This document shows, in pieces, positions 32,401 through 39,190 of a DNA stretch of 64,000 nt. This DNA is from Nelumbo lutea (taxonomy: Eukaryota; Streptophyta; Magnoliopsida; Proteales; Nelumbonaceae): positions 26,920,193 through 26,984,192 of the forward strand of contig JAKGHH010000005.1 of assembly GCA_022828595.1 (NCBI GenBank), written 5' to 3'. Each line of letters begins with the position of its first letter. The first letter of the stretch is position 1. The notes beneath the pieces were generated by a model. That model was not told the origin of the DNA and ran no database searches. It worked only from the letters and a program-made list of their open reading frames with translations. Made by a program: the position numbers and the translations under genes.

Positions 32401-33195
32401 CTAGACCTTCGTATGAAAGAAATGGTTCGCGACCCTGCAAAGCAAACAAACACTAATGCAGATACTAACCCTACATACAACATTGACAAACCATAAACAA
32501 GAAGAGAGCTGCTTACCTCACCACACTGATGAGAGGAGGAAGGATTAGTGATTGCTCTCCGAGTCACATCCGTCCAATTTGAATCAGAACGTAACTTTGT
32601 TATTGAGATATCATTCTTATACATAAAGTCATCTTCGGAACATAGATAGAATCGACTGCTGAAAAGAGATGAATCGATGCAAATCTCAGAGATCCACCTT
32701 GCGCATTGCCCCAGCATCAAAGATATAAGTCCAAAAAACATCAGTTCTGAAACCCACAGAATTAGACCGAAAATTCAGATACCCATTGTAGCAACAAAAA
32801 AAAAAAAAAAAACAGTTCTGAAACACACAGGATTAGACAGAAAAACTAGATACCCATTTCAGTAACAAAGCAAAAGTCTCGCCTACATGAAAAAACCAGT
32901 CTTACTGAGTCACCCACTTACCTTCTTTGATCTTTTCCACAGAAACCAGAAGAGCCTTCCTTCTAGTCTTCTTCAACCACTGTTAAAAGCAACAAGAATT
33001 TTTGCAGCACTGTATATATGACAAGAAACCAAAACCAAACCAAAGACACTGAACTAAATTATCCCTCACCCTTCCAAATCTGTAGATGGATCGTTCGACA
33101 AGAAAACAGACGAACACCATAACCGTAGTCACCGACGCCACCGACCAGGTTGGAGTTTCGGCCAGGGATCTTCCTTCCACTACATTCCCTTCCAT
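11365..33195 (-). CDS. MLO: MLO-like seven-transmembrane protein gene (exons 1-8; 3' half outside the window)
   Basis: Eight exons join without a stop to give 281 residues plus two bases. Landmarks in order are [11 protein letters not shown] and a first membrane helix, [10 protein letters not shown], a second helix ending [11 protein letters not shown], extracellular cysteines in FYLCSEDD and [25 protein letters not shown] in the third helix, [36 protein letters not shown] and [13 protein letters not shown]. These are hallmarks of plant MLO proteins. As remembered, the N-terminus resembles AtMLO4/AtMLO11, a clade known for root thigmomorphogenic growth rather than mildew susceptibility. Introns all begin GT and end AG: 90, 175, 82, 904, 3351, 8206, 8178 and >11364 bp. 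MLO proteins bind calmodulin through a C-terminal site, outside this window. Paralogue assignment and function are inferred. The gene appears intact here, despite introns filled with transposons. Confidence 0.94.
11664..11940 (-). repeat. 3' LTR of copia element C
   Basis: A 277-bp LTR; on the minus strand it starts TGTTAGCGTAGG and ends GAATTATAACA. It adjoins the polypurine tract CTTGAGGGGGAG (11941-11953). Confidence 0.95.
11941..11953 (-). other. Polypurine tract of element C
   Basis: Minus strand GCTTGAGGGGGAG directly before the 3' LTR, the same tract as in elements B and G. Confidence 0.88.
11960..13435 (-). pseudogene. Element C reverse transcriptase and RNase H, split frames
   Basis: Three frames in order: 13435-12968, 12913-12224 and 12196-11960. 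RT carries [33 protein letters not shown] and [16 protein letters not shown]. The active site [13 protein letters not shown] is intact. RNase H carries [40 protein letters not shown] and [14 protein letters not shown], then DLFTKGL and CNKLGVYDI. Breaks between the frames (near 12965 and 12230) are stop codons or short shifts. Apart from these, motif conservation is good, as expected for a recent copy. Confidence 0.9.
13436..15481 (-). pseudogene. Element C nucleocapsid, protease and integrase
   Basis: The frame from 15481 starts with a Gly/Arg-rich stretch and one CCHC knuckle ([14 protein letters not shown]). The protease motif is [14 protein letters not shown], with F for S/T of the usual D-S/T-G. 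Next come the pre-integrase domain ([12 protein letters not shown]) and integrase with [11 protein letters not shown] (first Asp) and [12 protein letters not shown] (second Asp). A shift near 14230 moves the third catalytic region ([11 protein letters not shown]) to another frame. The rest of integrase, [14 protein letters not shown] and [10 protein letters not shown], runs to about 13860. The remaining linker is Pro/Ser-rich. Confidence 0.87.
15482..16220 (-). pseudogene. Element C gag capsid region
   Basis: It starts at ATG 16220 with [20 protein letters not shown], then [20 protein letters not shown] and [18 protein letters not shown], the copia capsid signature. A shift near 15900 moves the frame. 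Traces continue toward the Gly-rich nucleocapsid (ending in the frame that opens at 15481). Confidence 0.8.
16914..16929 (-). other. Primer binding site of element C (tRNA-Met type)
   Basis: The minus strand reads TGGTATCAGAGCAACT right after the 5' LTR; it is an intact tRNA-Met primer site. Confidence 0.92.
16930..17218 (-). repeat. 5' LTR of copia element C
   Basis: A 289-bp LTR, near-identical to 11664-11940 except for a 12-bp expansion of the agaaagag run. It is followed on the plus strand by the target duplication aacag. Confidence 0.95.
17224..17480 (+). repeat. Probable LTR end and primer site of copia remnant D, interrupted by element C
   Basis: It contains a TATA-like ctatataaaac (about 17246), a polyadenylation-like tract and a pyrimidine-rich stretch ending near 17465. 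Then comes ttgtaatcagagcaac (17475-17490), a mutated form of the tRNA-Met primer site. The gag of D follows. The left part of this LTR should lie left of 11664, because element C with its aacag duplication sits at the left edge of this segment. LTR limits are inferred. Confidence 0.5.
17948..18884 (+). pseudogene. Copia remnant D gag
   Basis: ATG 17948 opens [17 protein letters not shown], followed by INFLEWS-stop and, across shifted frames, a tryptophan-rich capsid: [52 protein letters not shown] knuckle-like [16 protein letters not shown] lies near 18718-18765. Many stops show it is old. The element ends at 18884, where a T-run (tail of an antisense LINE) begins. No protease or pol of D was found. 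Confidence 0.8.
18885..19560 (-). mobile_element. 5'-truncated LINE with RNase H domain and poly(A) tail
   Basis: Nine T (18885-18893) on the plus strand are the poly(A) tail of a minus-strand retroposon. Upstream of it on the minus strand two frames give [20 protein letters not shown], then [17 protein letters not shown] and [17 protein letters not shown]. This is the plant LINE-type RNase H (D...E...D pattern). A single frameshift separates the two around 19240-19290. Only the 3' end of the LINE remains, as is usual for target-primed retroposition. It abuts the gag of copia D and stops about 70 bp before MLO exon 7. Confidence 0.85.
19629..19703 (-). CDS. MLO: MLO exon 7
   Basis: 75 bp (25 codons, phase 0) between acceptor cttatttcag and donor gtaagc. 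It encodes [20 protein letters not shown] and LGFIT. FLRQF and SDY-LRLGF are near-invariant in MLO proteins. The exon is isolated: its neighbours are 8.2 kb away on both sides. Confidence 0.95.
19704..20340 (-). other. MLO intron 6, left end (native intron sequence)
   Basis: AT-rich sequence without supported coding or repeat boundaries. It includes the polypyrimidine tract and acceptor of exon 7. A T-run at 20227-20236 could be a retroposon tail, but no element body was recognised. Confidence 0.5.
20350..21399 (-). mobile_element. Copia remnant E: 3' end of a Ty1/copia element (RT end, RNase H, 3' LTR)
   Basis: Minus-strand frames give [35 protein letters not shown], [24 protein letters not shown] and [17 protein letters not shown], that is, RT end and RNase H. 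A polypurine tract (minus TTTGAGGGGGTG, about 20531-20545) is followed by a probable 3' LTR ending near 20530 and starting near 20354. The other LTR end is not certain. The element is cut at about 21400 inside RT by the LTR of gypsy element F. Sequence resembles the matching part of element A. Confidence 0.82.
21400..21765 (-). repeat. 3' LTR of gypsy remnant F (approximate)
   Basis: On the minus strand the LTR would start TGTTTGGGAACAG at 21765, directly after a TTTAGGGGGGCTTA polypurine tract, and end near 21400 with ...TGCATCA. Only one copy lies in the window, so the limits rest on the polypurine tract and the break in copia E. Confidence 0.6.
21775..22696 (-). pseudogene. Gypsy F integrase C-terminus with chromodomain
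   Basis: Reading from 22696: [42 protein letters not shown], then from the ORF at 22458 [20 protein letters not shown] and [13 protein letters not shown]. That is the GPY/F-type C-terminal domain of a Ty3/gypsy integrase. A chromodomain-like segment follows: [32 protein letters not shown]. This marks the chromovirus branch. A stop precedes the last ORF (HAD-stop-RRF). In chromoviruses the chromodomain is thought to guide insertion to particular chromatin. Confidence 0.85.
22697..23449 (-). other. MLO intron 6, between remnants F and G
   Basis: No coding supported. At 22697-22845 there is a short imperfect repeat of atgatcactcaca and acagaagta motifs (about three copies). The rest is AT-rich. 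Confidence 0.5.
23450..24769 (+). pseudogene. Element G gag (C-terminal part) and protease
   Basis: Gag traces run from [24 protein letters not shown] through [36 protein letters not shown] and [20 protein letters not shown]. The single zinc knuckle is [14 protein letters not shown] (the first-H position of the consensus is kept). The protease motif [14 protein letters not shown] is intact. A stop after CEIWE, a shift near 23740 and a shift near 24620 break it. Confidence 0.88.
24770..25577 (+). pseudogene. Element G integrase
   Basis: The frame 24798-25187 has [25 protein letters not shown] (first Asp) and [14 protein letters not shown] (second Asp). After a stop near 25186 the third catalytic region [13 protein letters not shown] is intact near 25215-25255, followed by [36 protein letters not shown] and [14 protein letters not shown]. 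The frame then shifts toward the RT linker. Element G thus keeps the catalytic Glu that element B lost. Confidence 0.88.
25578..27524 (+). pseudogene. Element G reverse transcriptase and RNase H
   Basis: After the MDVSFFE-like linker ([12 protein letters not shown]), RT reads [37 protein letters not shown] and [16 protein letters not shown], with an intact active site, [13 protein letters not shown]. Stops occur at 26041, 26205 and 27061; a shift lies near 26780. RNase [46 protein letters not shown] and ADIFTKGLH. The tail [13 protein letters not shown] matches element B. Confidence 0.9.
27523..27531 (+). other. Polypurine tract of element G
   Basis: gagggggag directly before the LTR start TGTTGAAAT at 27532. 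Confidence 0.85.
27532..27798 (+). repeat. 3' LTR of element G (right end approximate)
   Basis: It starts TGTTGAAATAATTTAG after the polypurine tract and has a TATA-like tatatatattata near 27670 and a CTT-rich stretch at 27720-27780. No second copy exists in the window, so the end is placed at a CA dinucleotide between 27792 and 27798. Confidence 0.7.
27910..28001 (-). CDS. MLO: MLO exon 6
   Basis: 92 bp between acceptor gatttatag and donor gtgata. With the G from exon 5 it encodes [20 protein letters not shown], then [11 protein letters not shown]. The [10 protein letters not shown] block followed by HPWS is typical of MLO proteins. It lies only about 110 bp from the LTR of element G, so G landed very close to the donor. 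Confidence 0.95.
28002..28834 (-). other. MLO intron 5, left part
   Basis: AT-rich, without coding I can support. A 17-bp phrase, ccatttaaaataataat, occurs at 27803 and 27862, flanking exon 6 on its downstream side. It may be a small local duplication. Confidence 0.45.
28835..29420 (+). mobile_element. Possible Ty3/gypsy LTR and gag start (fragment)
   Basis: From TGTTAGG at 28835 there is an LTR-like stretch (tataaggcaaag, a T/C-rich tract, then a leader). An ATG follows near 29323 opening [14 protein letters not shown], the style of many gypsy gag N-termini, before a stop. No second LTR or pol is present, so this is a weak assignment. Confidence 0.35.
29540..29830 (-). pseudogene. Copia gag fragment (capsid C-terminal part)
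   Basis: Minus-strand reading across frames: [35 protein letters not shown], [16 protein letters not shown]. These match the capsid of elements B and G ([30 protein letters not shown]). Nothing else of this element was seen nearby except possibly 30740-30930. Confidence 0.75.
29980..30626 (+). mobile_element. 5'-truncated LINE with RNase H domain, plus strand
   Basis: The plus strand encodes [51 protein letters not shown], [17 protein letters not shown] and [17 protein letters not shown], with two or three stops. This is the LINE RNase H domain also seen at 18885-19560. It ends in an A-rich tail (atcaaaaaagc, about 30617-30626). It is antisense to MLO and sits between two copia gag fragments. 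Confidence 0.82.
30740..30930 (-). pseudogene. Copia gag fragment (capsid N-terminal part)
   Basis: The minus strand reads [20 protein letters not shown], matching the RKNFMWAEIANEIWEQAKST region of element B gag. It may belong to the same gag as 29540-29830 with the LINE inserted between, but the two pieces overlap slightly in the protein, so two copies are possible. Confidence 0.6.
30944..31352 (-). other. MLO intron 5, right end, unassigned
   Basis: An open frame (31144-30944) encodes a short cysteine-rich peptide with no recognised homology and no splice or expression signals. I treat it as chance. The intron begins at donor gtctgc (31352). Confidence 0.4.
31353..31413 (-). CDS. MLO: MLO exon 5
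   Basis: 61 bp between acceptor gttgatgcag and donor gtctgc. It encodes [20 protein letters not shown] plus one base. IYSWRKWE is the conserved start of the long MLO cytoplasmic loop. The donor is GT but otherwise weak (gtctgc), although the exon side is a good AAG. This exon is short and easily missed by gene finders. Confidence 0.94.
31414..32317 (-). other. MLO intron 4 (native, 904 bp)
   Basis: An intron with donor gtaaag and acceptor gatgcag. It holds a GA/GGGA microsatellite at 31869-31929 and no transposon I recognise. It marks the start of the compact, transposon-free 5' part of the gene. Confidence 0.7.
31869..31929. repeat. (GGGA)n and (GA)n compound microsatellite
   Basis: About 60 bp of gagagaggga, seven or so ggga units, then about 12 ga units, inside MLO intron 4. 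A likely length-polymorphic marker. Confidence 0.95.
32318..32434 (-). CDS. MLO: MLO exon 4
   Basis: 117 bp (39 codons, phase 0 at both ends) between acceptor ctttgcag and donor gtaaag. It encodes [20 protein letters not shown] and then [19 protein letters not shown], which is the third membrane helix of the MLO topology. [18 protein letters not shown] is a strong family signature. Confidence 0.96.
32517..32746 (-). CDS. MLO: MLO exon 3
   Basis: 230 bp between acceptor gggtttcag and donor gtaagc. It encodes [20 protein letters not shown], then [20 protein letters not shown] and a variable extracellular loop with an N-glycosylation-type NWT, ending SHQCGE. It holds the second membrane helix and conserved cysteines of the first extracellular loop. 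Confidence 0.96.
32743..32872. repeat. 71-bp tandem duplication across the exon 3 splice acceptor
   Basis: The phrase agttctgaaac-cacag begins at 32743 and again at 32814, each followed by related sequence (gatacccatt...) and separated by an A-run. The unit carries the intron-end AG and first five bases of exon 3, so a second acceptor-like site (about 32817) exists in intron 2. Confidence 0.85.
32922..32979 (-). CDS. MLO: MLO exon 2
   Basis: 58 bp between acceptor tttaacag and donor gtaagt. It encodes [19 protein letters not shown] plus one base, the basic first cytoplasmic segment of MLO proteins, joining RFGR of exon 1 to ELMFFG of exon 3. Confidence 0.96.
33070..33195 (-). CDS. MLO: MLO exon 1 with start codon
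   Basis: 126 bp, 42 codons, from ATG at 33195 to donor gtgagg. It encodes [17 protein letters not shown], then [20 protein letters not shown] (first membrane helix) and YRFGR. It is the only ATG in this open frame upstream of the conserved block, and its distance to [10 protein letters not shown] fits MLO4-type proteins. The N-terminus is extracellular in the known MLO topology. Confidence 0.95.
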
Positions 33196-33615
33196 CAAAA
33201 CTCCAGACTCAATTTCAAGTGTATTCGTTTGATAACCAAAACCCACGATCCAAAAGAACAGAAACTGAAGGCCAAAAACAGGGGAAGAAGAAAAGAAGCA
33301 GGAAAGTGCTTAACAGAGATAGCGATGTAGAATATCTATACATTCAGTACCTGACCTTCGTGGCTCTTCTCCACTCCAATATTTTATTGTTTTTCGCTGA
33401 TTGATTGCCGAACAGCCATCTCCAATTCATCGGAGTGACTGAAAACTGTCTCCTTCGTTCCTCAGCTCAACACGAAAACCAACATGCAAACGGAAGAAAA
33501 CAAAGCCTTAAAATCTCACAATTGCAACAACTACATATATTTTAAGATTTTAAAATGAAGATAACTAGCAATCGAGGTCTTTCCTCAGGCCATCCTTTTT
33601 TATAAACTTTTTTCT
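33196..33615 (-). promoter_or_regulatory. Probable MLO 5' UTR and core promoter
   Basis: The sequence upstream of ATG 33195 includes pyrimidine-rich 5' UTR-like stretches and, about 400 bp upstream, a TATA-like tttataaaaaa on the minus strand (near 33597-33607). No transcription start can be proved; a 5' UTR intron is possible. Confidence 0.4.
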
Positions 33616-34161
33616 AATAGATCACAGATCCACTCGGATCTGTTAACCGTAATGCGCGCGCAAGACTAGTTTTTTAATTTTTGGATTATAGCTTTTGTTT
33701 AGGCAGTTTCTATAGTGCCGAAAAGGTATCATATAATCATTAGCTTTTGTTTAGTCGGACTCGTTTGTTTCAGATCCTTCCACTATCGTAGAAATTGCGT
33801 ATTGTATTTTGGCAATTCCCATGATATATATATTGGAAAAGTTAAGGATTGGCAATCAGTTTGTACTTTGTACCATAACCTTTTTGTCTAGTCAAAATGA
33901 TGGTGCAAAATGGCAACGATTTCAAGGCTGCAAAGTGAAATCGGATGGAGGATTTGTAATTAGGATTTGAATTCCTTAATTAAAACAAAATTTGTAATTT
34001 TTGTCCCATTTGCATTCTTTGATATTGCAAATTTTCTGTTTGATGAGGGACGATCTTTCCCCCTCTTGCCACGTGGGGATAAAAACGCTTTACGGCACCT
34101 TGATAATACATGTGGCAAGACCTTCCTTAAATGCATCTTGTCAGATTGGTTCACGAAGCTC
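33616..34161. other. Intergenic, upstream of MLO
   Basis: No gene or repeat recognised. Overlapping short frames on both strands (33960-34216) show no family match. Confidence 0.4.
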
Positions 34162-34171
34162 GAATAAACTC

Positions 34172-34439
34172 ATGGTTTTCAAAATCGGACCGGACGGTCG
34201 GATCAGAAAAACCTAGAACCGGTCAAGTTTGGTTTTCCCCAAAACTGGATTTTTGCCAAAAAATACGTTAATTGGGTCAACTAACTGCTGACCCGGGCGG
34301 TTGAACCGTTTGAACTGTTCAACGGTTTTGACTATTTTTTAATTTTTTTATTTTTTTGTCAAAACGGGTCGAACAGATTGTTCAACCCAGGAACCAAACC
34401 CTTGACCAATTCATTCTCCGGATCAATTTTAAAATCCTT
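34172..34439. mobile_element. 268-bp MITE, Mutator-like
   Basis: It is flanked by a perfect 10-bp direct repeat gaataaactc (34162-34171 and 34440-34449). The ends are inverted repeats: left ATGGTTTTCAAAATCGGACCGG, right (reverse complement) AAGGATTTTAAAATTGATCCGG, about 15 of 22 matching. A target duplication of 9-10 bp fits the Mutator superfamily. No coding. A related but edge-less stretch may lie near 44770-44905. Confidence 0.75.
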
Positions 34440-34578
34440 GAATAAACTCTAACATCATTTAAAGGCATCTCGCCAAATCGGCTTACAGGTTTGGAGCATA
34501 CATTTGATTTGGTCACACGGTACTTTCAGCCTACTAATCTGACCCAGGCATCTCGTTACTCGAGGGACCTCTACGACC

Positions 34579-35272
34579 GAGGTTTAAATCTGGCCATCAC
34601 GCCTTCGGCCCGGCACGACGGCACACGGGTCATGCCAGGCCCGGTACGATCGTGTAGACCGTGCTAGGCCTAGGGTTTTAGGTCCATGAGTCAAGCTAGC
34701 ACGGCGCAACCGAGAGGGTCATGCCGCTCGCGGCCCGCATGTCAACATGGCCTACCACCCCCCCCCCCAATAAACCGCATCCTGGGCGTGGATGTGAATT
34801 TGGCATCAATCCACAAGCGGGATTCAATCCACCCCTAGAAATCCTAATTCCACCCTAGGGGTGAACTAAACTATAAAAACCCCTATATTATTTCTATTAT
34901 ATTATATATATAATATATAATATAAATTATAATTATATAATAATATAGTATATAATATATTAATAAAATAAACATTTGTTTTCAATTTTATTATACTAAT
35001 TTATTTAATTATTGTACATATAAGCAATTGTATACATCAAAATTCATATAAAATTAAAATTTTAAGTTTCTTTTCGATTTTTTAAAATAAATAGCTTTAT
35101 CCCGGTCCATGTCTCGACCTGGCCCAAGGCTTGGCCTACGGGCCAGCTCGGCCTATAGCATGGCACGGGCTCACACGGGCTTGGCCCTTGGGCCATGCCA
35201 AGCCGACCCCCTAAGTTATCCCAGGGGAAGGCAACACAGCCCAGGACAGCCCGCGAGCCCGTTTTACACCTC
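34579..35272. mobile_element. GC-rich-ended MITE-like element
   Basis: Both ends are rich in ggcccggcac and ggcttggcc motifs around an AT-rich middle (34890-35090). Left end GAGGTTTAAATCTGGC and right end (reverse complement) GAGGTGTAAAACGGGC look like terminal repeats. The flanks (tctacgacc and tctactccgacc) are only loosely duplicated. Confidence 0.45.
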
Positions 35273-35279
35273 TACTCCG

Positions 35280-35680
35280 ACCCCAGTATACCTCCAACTT
35301 AGGTGGTTAGCTCTCTCTTTTCCTTATCCACACAGAACAATTGGCCCAAGATGTACACAAGCATGAAGGCCACCTGACGAGAAAACCCACCCACGTCGTA
35401 TGGGCATGTCCTATAAACGACAAACACACATCCATTAACCGCCCAAAACGAGTCGACCGCCTAGCTCGCTCCTTTTGCCACGTTTTGGTCAAGCCTCGAT
35501 GTCTATATAAGGGTAAACCTCTACCCTCCGAAGGTACATATACTTTTACTATGTGATTCATATTCTTACAACTTGTCACTTGGGAGAGCTCAACATTTAT
35601 TGACTTAAGTATCCGAGTTCCTTGCCCGAGATACCCACCCAAGCCCTTCTAACATTGTTTGTTGCTGATTCAACTACCAG
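35280..35680 (+). repeat. Gypsy (Tat-like) LTR fragment
   Basis: A tctatataagggtaaac TATA region at about 35500 is followed by ttgacttaagtatccgagtt and a ...gttgctgattc end, the usual layout of plant Tat-type gypsy LTRs. No partner LTR or body was found; likely a solo or truncated LTR. Confidence 0.5.
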
Positions 35681-35919
35681 CAATCCCTATTGAGCAACCT
35701 CCTAAACATAAAAGTCATTCCCTCTTGCTCTCATCATTTGTGTCATCTCCAAAAAACAAGGACACTCATCCATGCAACTGGTCTAGAGCATGGATGTTTG
35801 CCTTCGAACATGGGAGGACCAAGAAGTAGCAGCACAACAACTGCCTTAAGAGTAGCCTATCACACCACGAAGAGGGTAGCTTCCAGTGTAGATGCTAACT
35901 TTTCGACCGCCTGTGCCTC

Positions 35920-37822
35920 CAATGATTATAGATGTTTTGATCTTCAATCTAGTTGAAGGTATGTTTTAAAGGATGTTACCTTGCTTGAATCTTCATCATT
36001 TTTTCAATTATCTCATCTGCCACTTAAGGGGGAGATTATGAGTGAAGATCGAACTCCATTCTGCCTTCCTATTGTTGTTTCTATGTCTACTAGTTCTTCT
36101 TCCTCTCATTCTTGTAATAAGGGCATTCGTTCCCCTCCTCCACCTCTTATGTAACGGCCTCAATCCTAGCAGCAATTTATAATTCATAGTAAGAGGGTGG
36201 CTCTTGAAGCTGAATGCACACCACAATCTAATCCCTTAAAATCAAGTAATCTTGAACCTCCTAATACTTCTATTGTTTACCCTAATCTTGAATGCACACC
36301 ACATCATGCATAGATGTTGCACGATGCTCTCTCACCCTCCTATCATGCCTATATTTCTGCCATCTCTTTTGTTTCTATTCTTCGTAGTTTTACAAAAGTA
36401 GTGTAGCACCCTCATTGGAAAGAAGTTATGAACCAATAGATGGAAGCCTTGTTAAAGAACTAGACTTGGGAGATTGGGCTTCGTCCCAAGGATAAGGTTC
36501 TTGTTGGGTGTAATTGAGTGTACACTATTAAGTACAAAGCTAATGTTTTAATTAAAAGGTATAAAGCTCACATTGTGGCCAAAGAATATACCGAAACATA
36601 TGGCATTGATTATCTAGAAACCTTTTATCTTGTTGCTAAGATAAATTCTATTCGTGTGATTATGTTACTTATTGCCAATTTTTCTTGGCCTTTATATTAG
36701 GTGAATGTGAAGAATGCATTTCTTAATTGGGATCTATAAGAAGAAGCGTATATGGACTTACCTCCTAGGGTATGCTTCCCTAACAGTGAAGAGAAAGTTT
36801 GTCGTTTGAAGAAAATCTTTGTATAGCCTCAAGTAATTCCCTAGAGCCTAGTTTGACAAATTTAGAAATGTTGTTTTGAAGATTGGATTCTCTCAATCTC
36901 ACGCTAATCACACCTTATTCGTAAGGAAGGTCGATGGTTGATTGATTATATTGATAGTATATGTTGATGACATTGTTATGACTAGGGATGACATCTCAAG
37001 TATCTCTTAGTTAAAATCTTGTATTGTTTTAGAATTTGAGATTAAGGATCTTGGTGATCTCAAGTACTTTCTTGGAGTTGAAGTTACAAGATCCAAGAAA
37101 ATGATCATTTTCTCTTAAAGAAAATATGTTCTTGATTTGCTTCATGAAATTGGGAAATTGGAATTCAAGCCTACATAAATTCCCAATCACAAGTTGAGTA
37201 CTAATAAAGGAAATGTTCTTCTAGACAAAGGGGTTTCTTAGAAACTGGTTGGCCGCCTTCTTTATCTCTATTTCACTAGACCTAATATATCATATATAGT
37301 CGTGATGGTTAGCTAATATATGCATGAGCCTAGAACCTTCCATATGAAGGTTATTAATAAAATCCTAGCCTATTTTAAGGGATGTTGTAATCAAACCATA
37401 GGCATCTAAAAGTTGAGGCCTATGCAGATGCAAATTGGCCAGGGTCTATTGATGATAAAAAATCTACATCCGGTTAGTGTGCCTTAGTTGGAGGTAATGT
37501 TGTTTCATGGAAAAACAATAAATAATCAGTTGTTACTCAATCTAGTGTTGAGGCAAAATATAGGGCAATAGCCCATGGAGTGTTAGAGTTACTATAAATG
37601 AAGACCTTATTAACTGAGATAGGCATCCAAGCTTATACTCCAATGAAACTCTATTGTGACAATCAAATAGCCATAAACATTGCCCACAATCCTGTGCAAC
37701 ATGACTATACAAAACATATCGAAGTGGATAGACATTTTATCAAAGAAATGATAGCAAGCGAAGAGATTTGCCTACCCTTTGTAAGGTTAGCATATCAACT
37801 GGCTAATCTATATATATACTAA
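35920..37822 (+). pseudogene. Copia remnant I: integrase end, RT and RNase H, heavily decayed
   Basis: The plus strand reads DYRCFDLQSS-stop (integrase end), a linker, then VYTIKYKAN, YKAHIVAKEYTETYGIDYLE, VNVKNAFLNWDL-stop-EEAYM, LKYFLGVEVTRSKK, KYVLDLLHEIGK, RPNISY, AYADANWPGS, SSVEAKYRAIAHG, LYCDNQIAINIAHNPVQHDY and HIEVDRHFIKE. More than a dozen stops occur, many at places where the family has Gln or Trp, indicating C-to-T decay. No LTR was found. Confidence 0.88.
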
Positions 37823-39190
37823 AGTAGAATGATGCCACGTCATGGCTTGAGCTTTTCGGCCCCTTTCATTTTATCCTTCCTTGCTCTCTCATTCAACCAC
37901 CTCATCACTCCCTTCTCCCTCTCTCATATTAATACCTCATCATGCCTAGCCCACCCCCTCTTTCCTCTATGTTTACCCCTTTAGATACCCTTTCCTAAAA
38001 TTATTCCTAAAATTTCTCTCTACCAAAATCTAATCCAATCTAGCCAAGTGGCATCACTATCCCCCACTTTCTCCTAAATTGTCTATAACTCCTATTTATC
38101 TCCTAAATTATCTCTAATTTAGTAGAGTTTTTCTCCTAAATTATCTCTAATTCTTATTTATCTTCTCCCCCACTTTTCATCTATATCTATCAAAAGAAAG
38201 TTTGAATTAAAAAAAATTAAGAATTATTTAAATATTATAATGAAATTATGTAATAACTTTAAAATATTTAATAAAAACAGAAAAACCATAGATTTAATTG
38301 TATTCATATTATTAAAATTTTCATACTTTTATGAAATTTATAATGAAATTATGTACTAACAATATAAATTATAATTTTAAAAATTATTCAATTTAAATAT
38401 TATTCAAATAATAAAAATTAAAAAGTATTATTTAAAAATTTTAATAACTAAATATTATAAATAATAAAATATTAAAAATATTATATAGCGAAATATTTAA
38501 TATTATATATGTAATAACTTTAAAATAAGTAAAATTTAAATAATGAAAATTTTAAATAACGAAATTATGTATTCAATTTTAAATAGTTAAAATAACTAAA
38601 TTTTAAATAGTTAAAATAATGAAATTATGTAACAAACTTAAACATTTTATTAAAAGTAGAAATTCGTTATAATAGATTTATAATATTTTAATTAATAACA
38701 ATTTTATATTTTTACAAAATTATGTAATAATAGTTTAGCTTATAATTTGATGGATTATGAAATTAAATAAATAAGTAATATTGAAATAACTAAATAGTGA
38801 TATTATTTTAATAGATGACTAATATTGTAATTAACTAATTTTAAATATTTTAGATATTAAAAAAATTAATAACTAATTCATATTTTAGATATTACCTAAA
38901 AAAATAAAACAAATTAAATAAAGAAATTATGTAATAACCTTAAAAATTTTATCAAAACACAAAAATAATTATAATAGATTTAATAATATTTTATAATAAG
39001 AATATAAAATATAAATAATTTAAACTTTTTTAAATATTATTTAAATAATAAAAATAGATTAAATAATTCAGAGATATTGAATCTTTCAAATAACAAAAAT
39101 AGGTAATAACTTTCAAAAAAAGTTTTTAATAGATATTAAAAAATAGAATAACAATTGCAATTGTTAATGTACTAATAAAACTATTTTCAG
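37806..39190. other. AT-rich block with repeated motif; possible Helitron-like start
   Basis: Starting tctatatatatactaaagt (37807), a style seen at 5' ends of plant Helitrons, then very AT-rich sequence in which gaaattatgtaataac or close variants recur (about 38242, 38340, 38618, 38717, 38925). No coding. No convincing Helitron 3' hairpin with CTRR was located, so this may be simple AT-rich intergenic sequence. Confidence 0.3.

Noticed and set aside
35109..35366. 85-aa frame rich in Ser, Pro and Gly.
   Set aside because: It lies in the GC-rich arm of a MITE-like element and shows no protein family features.
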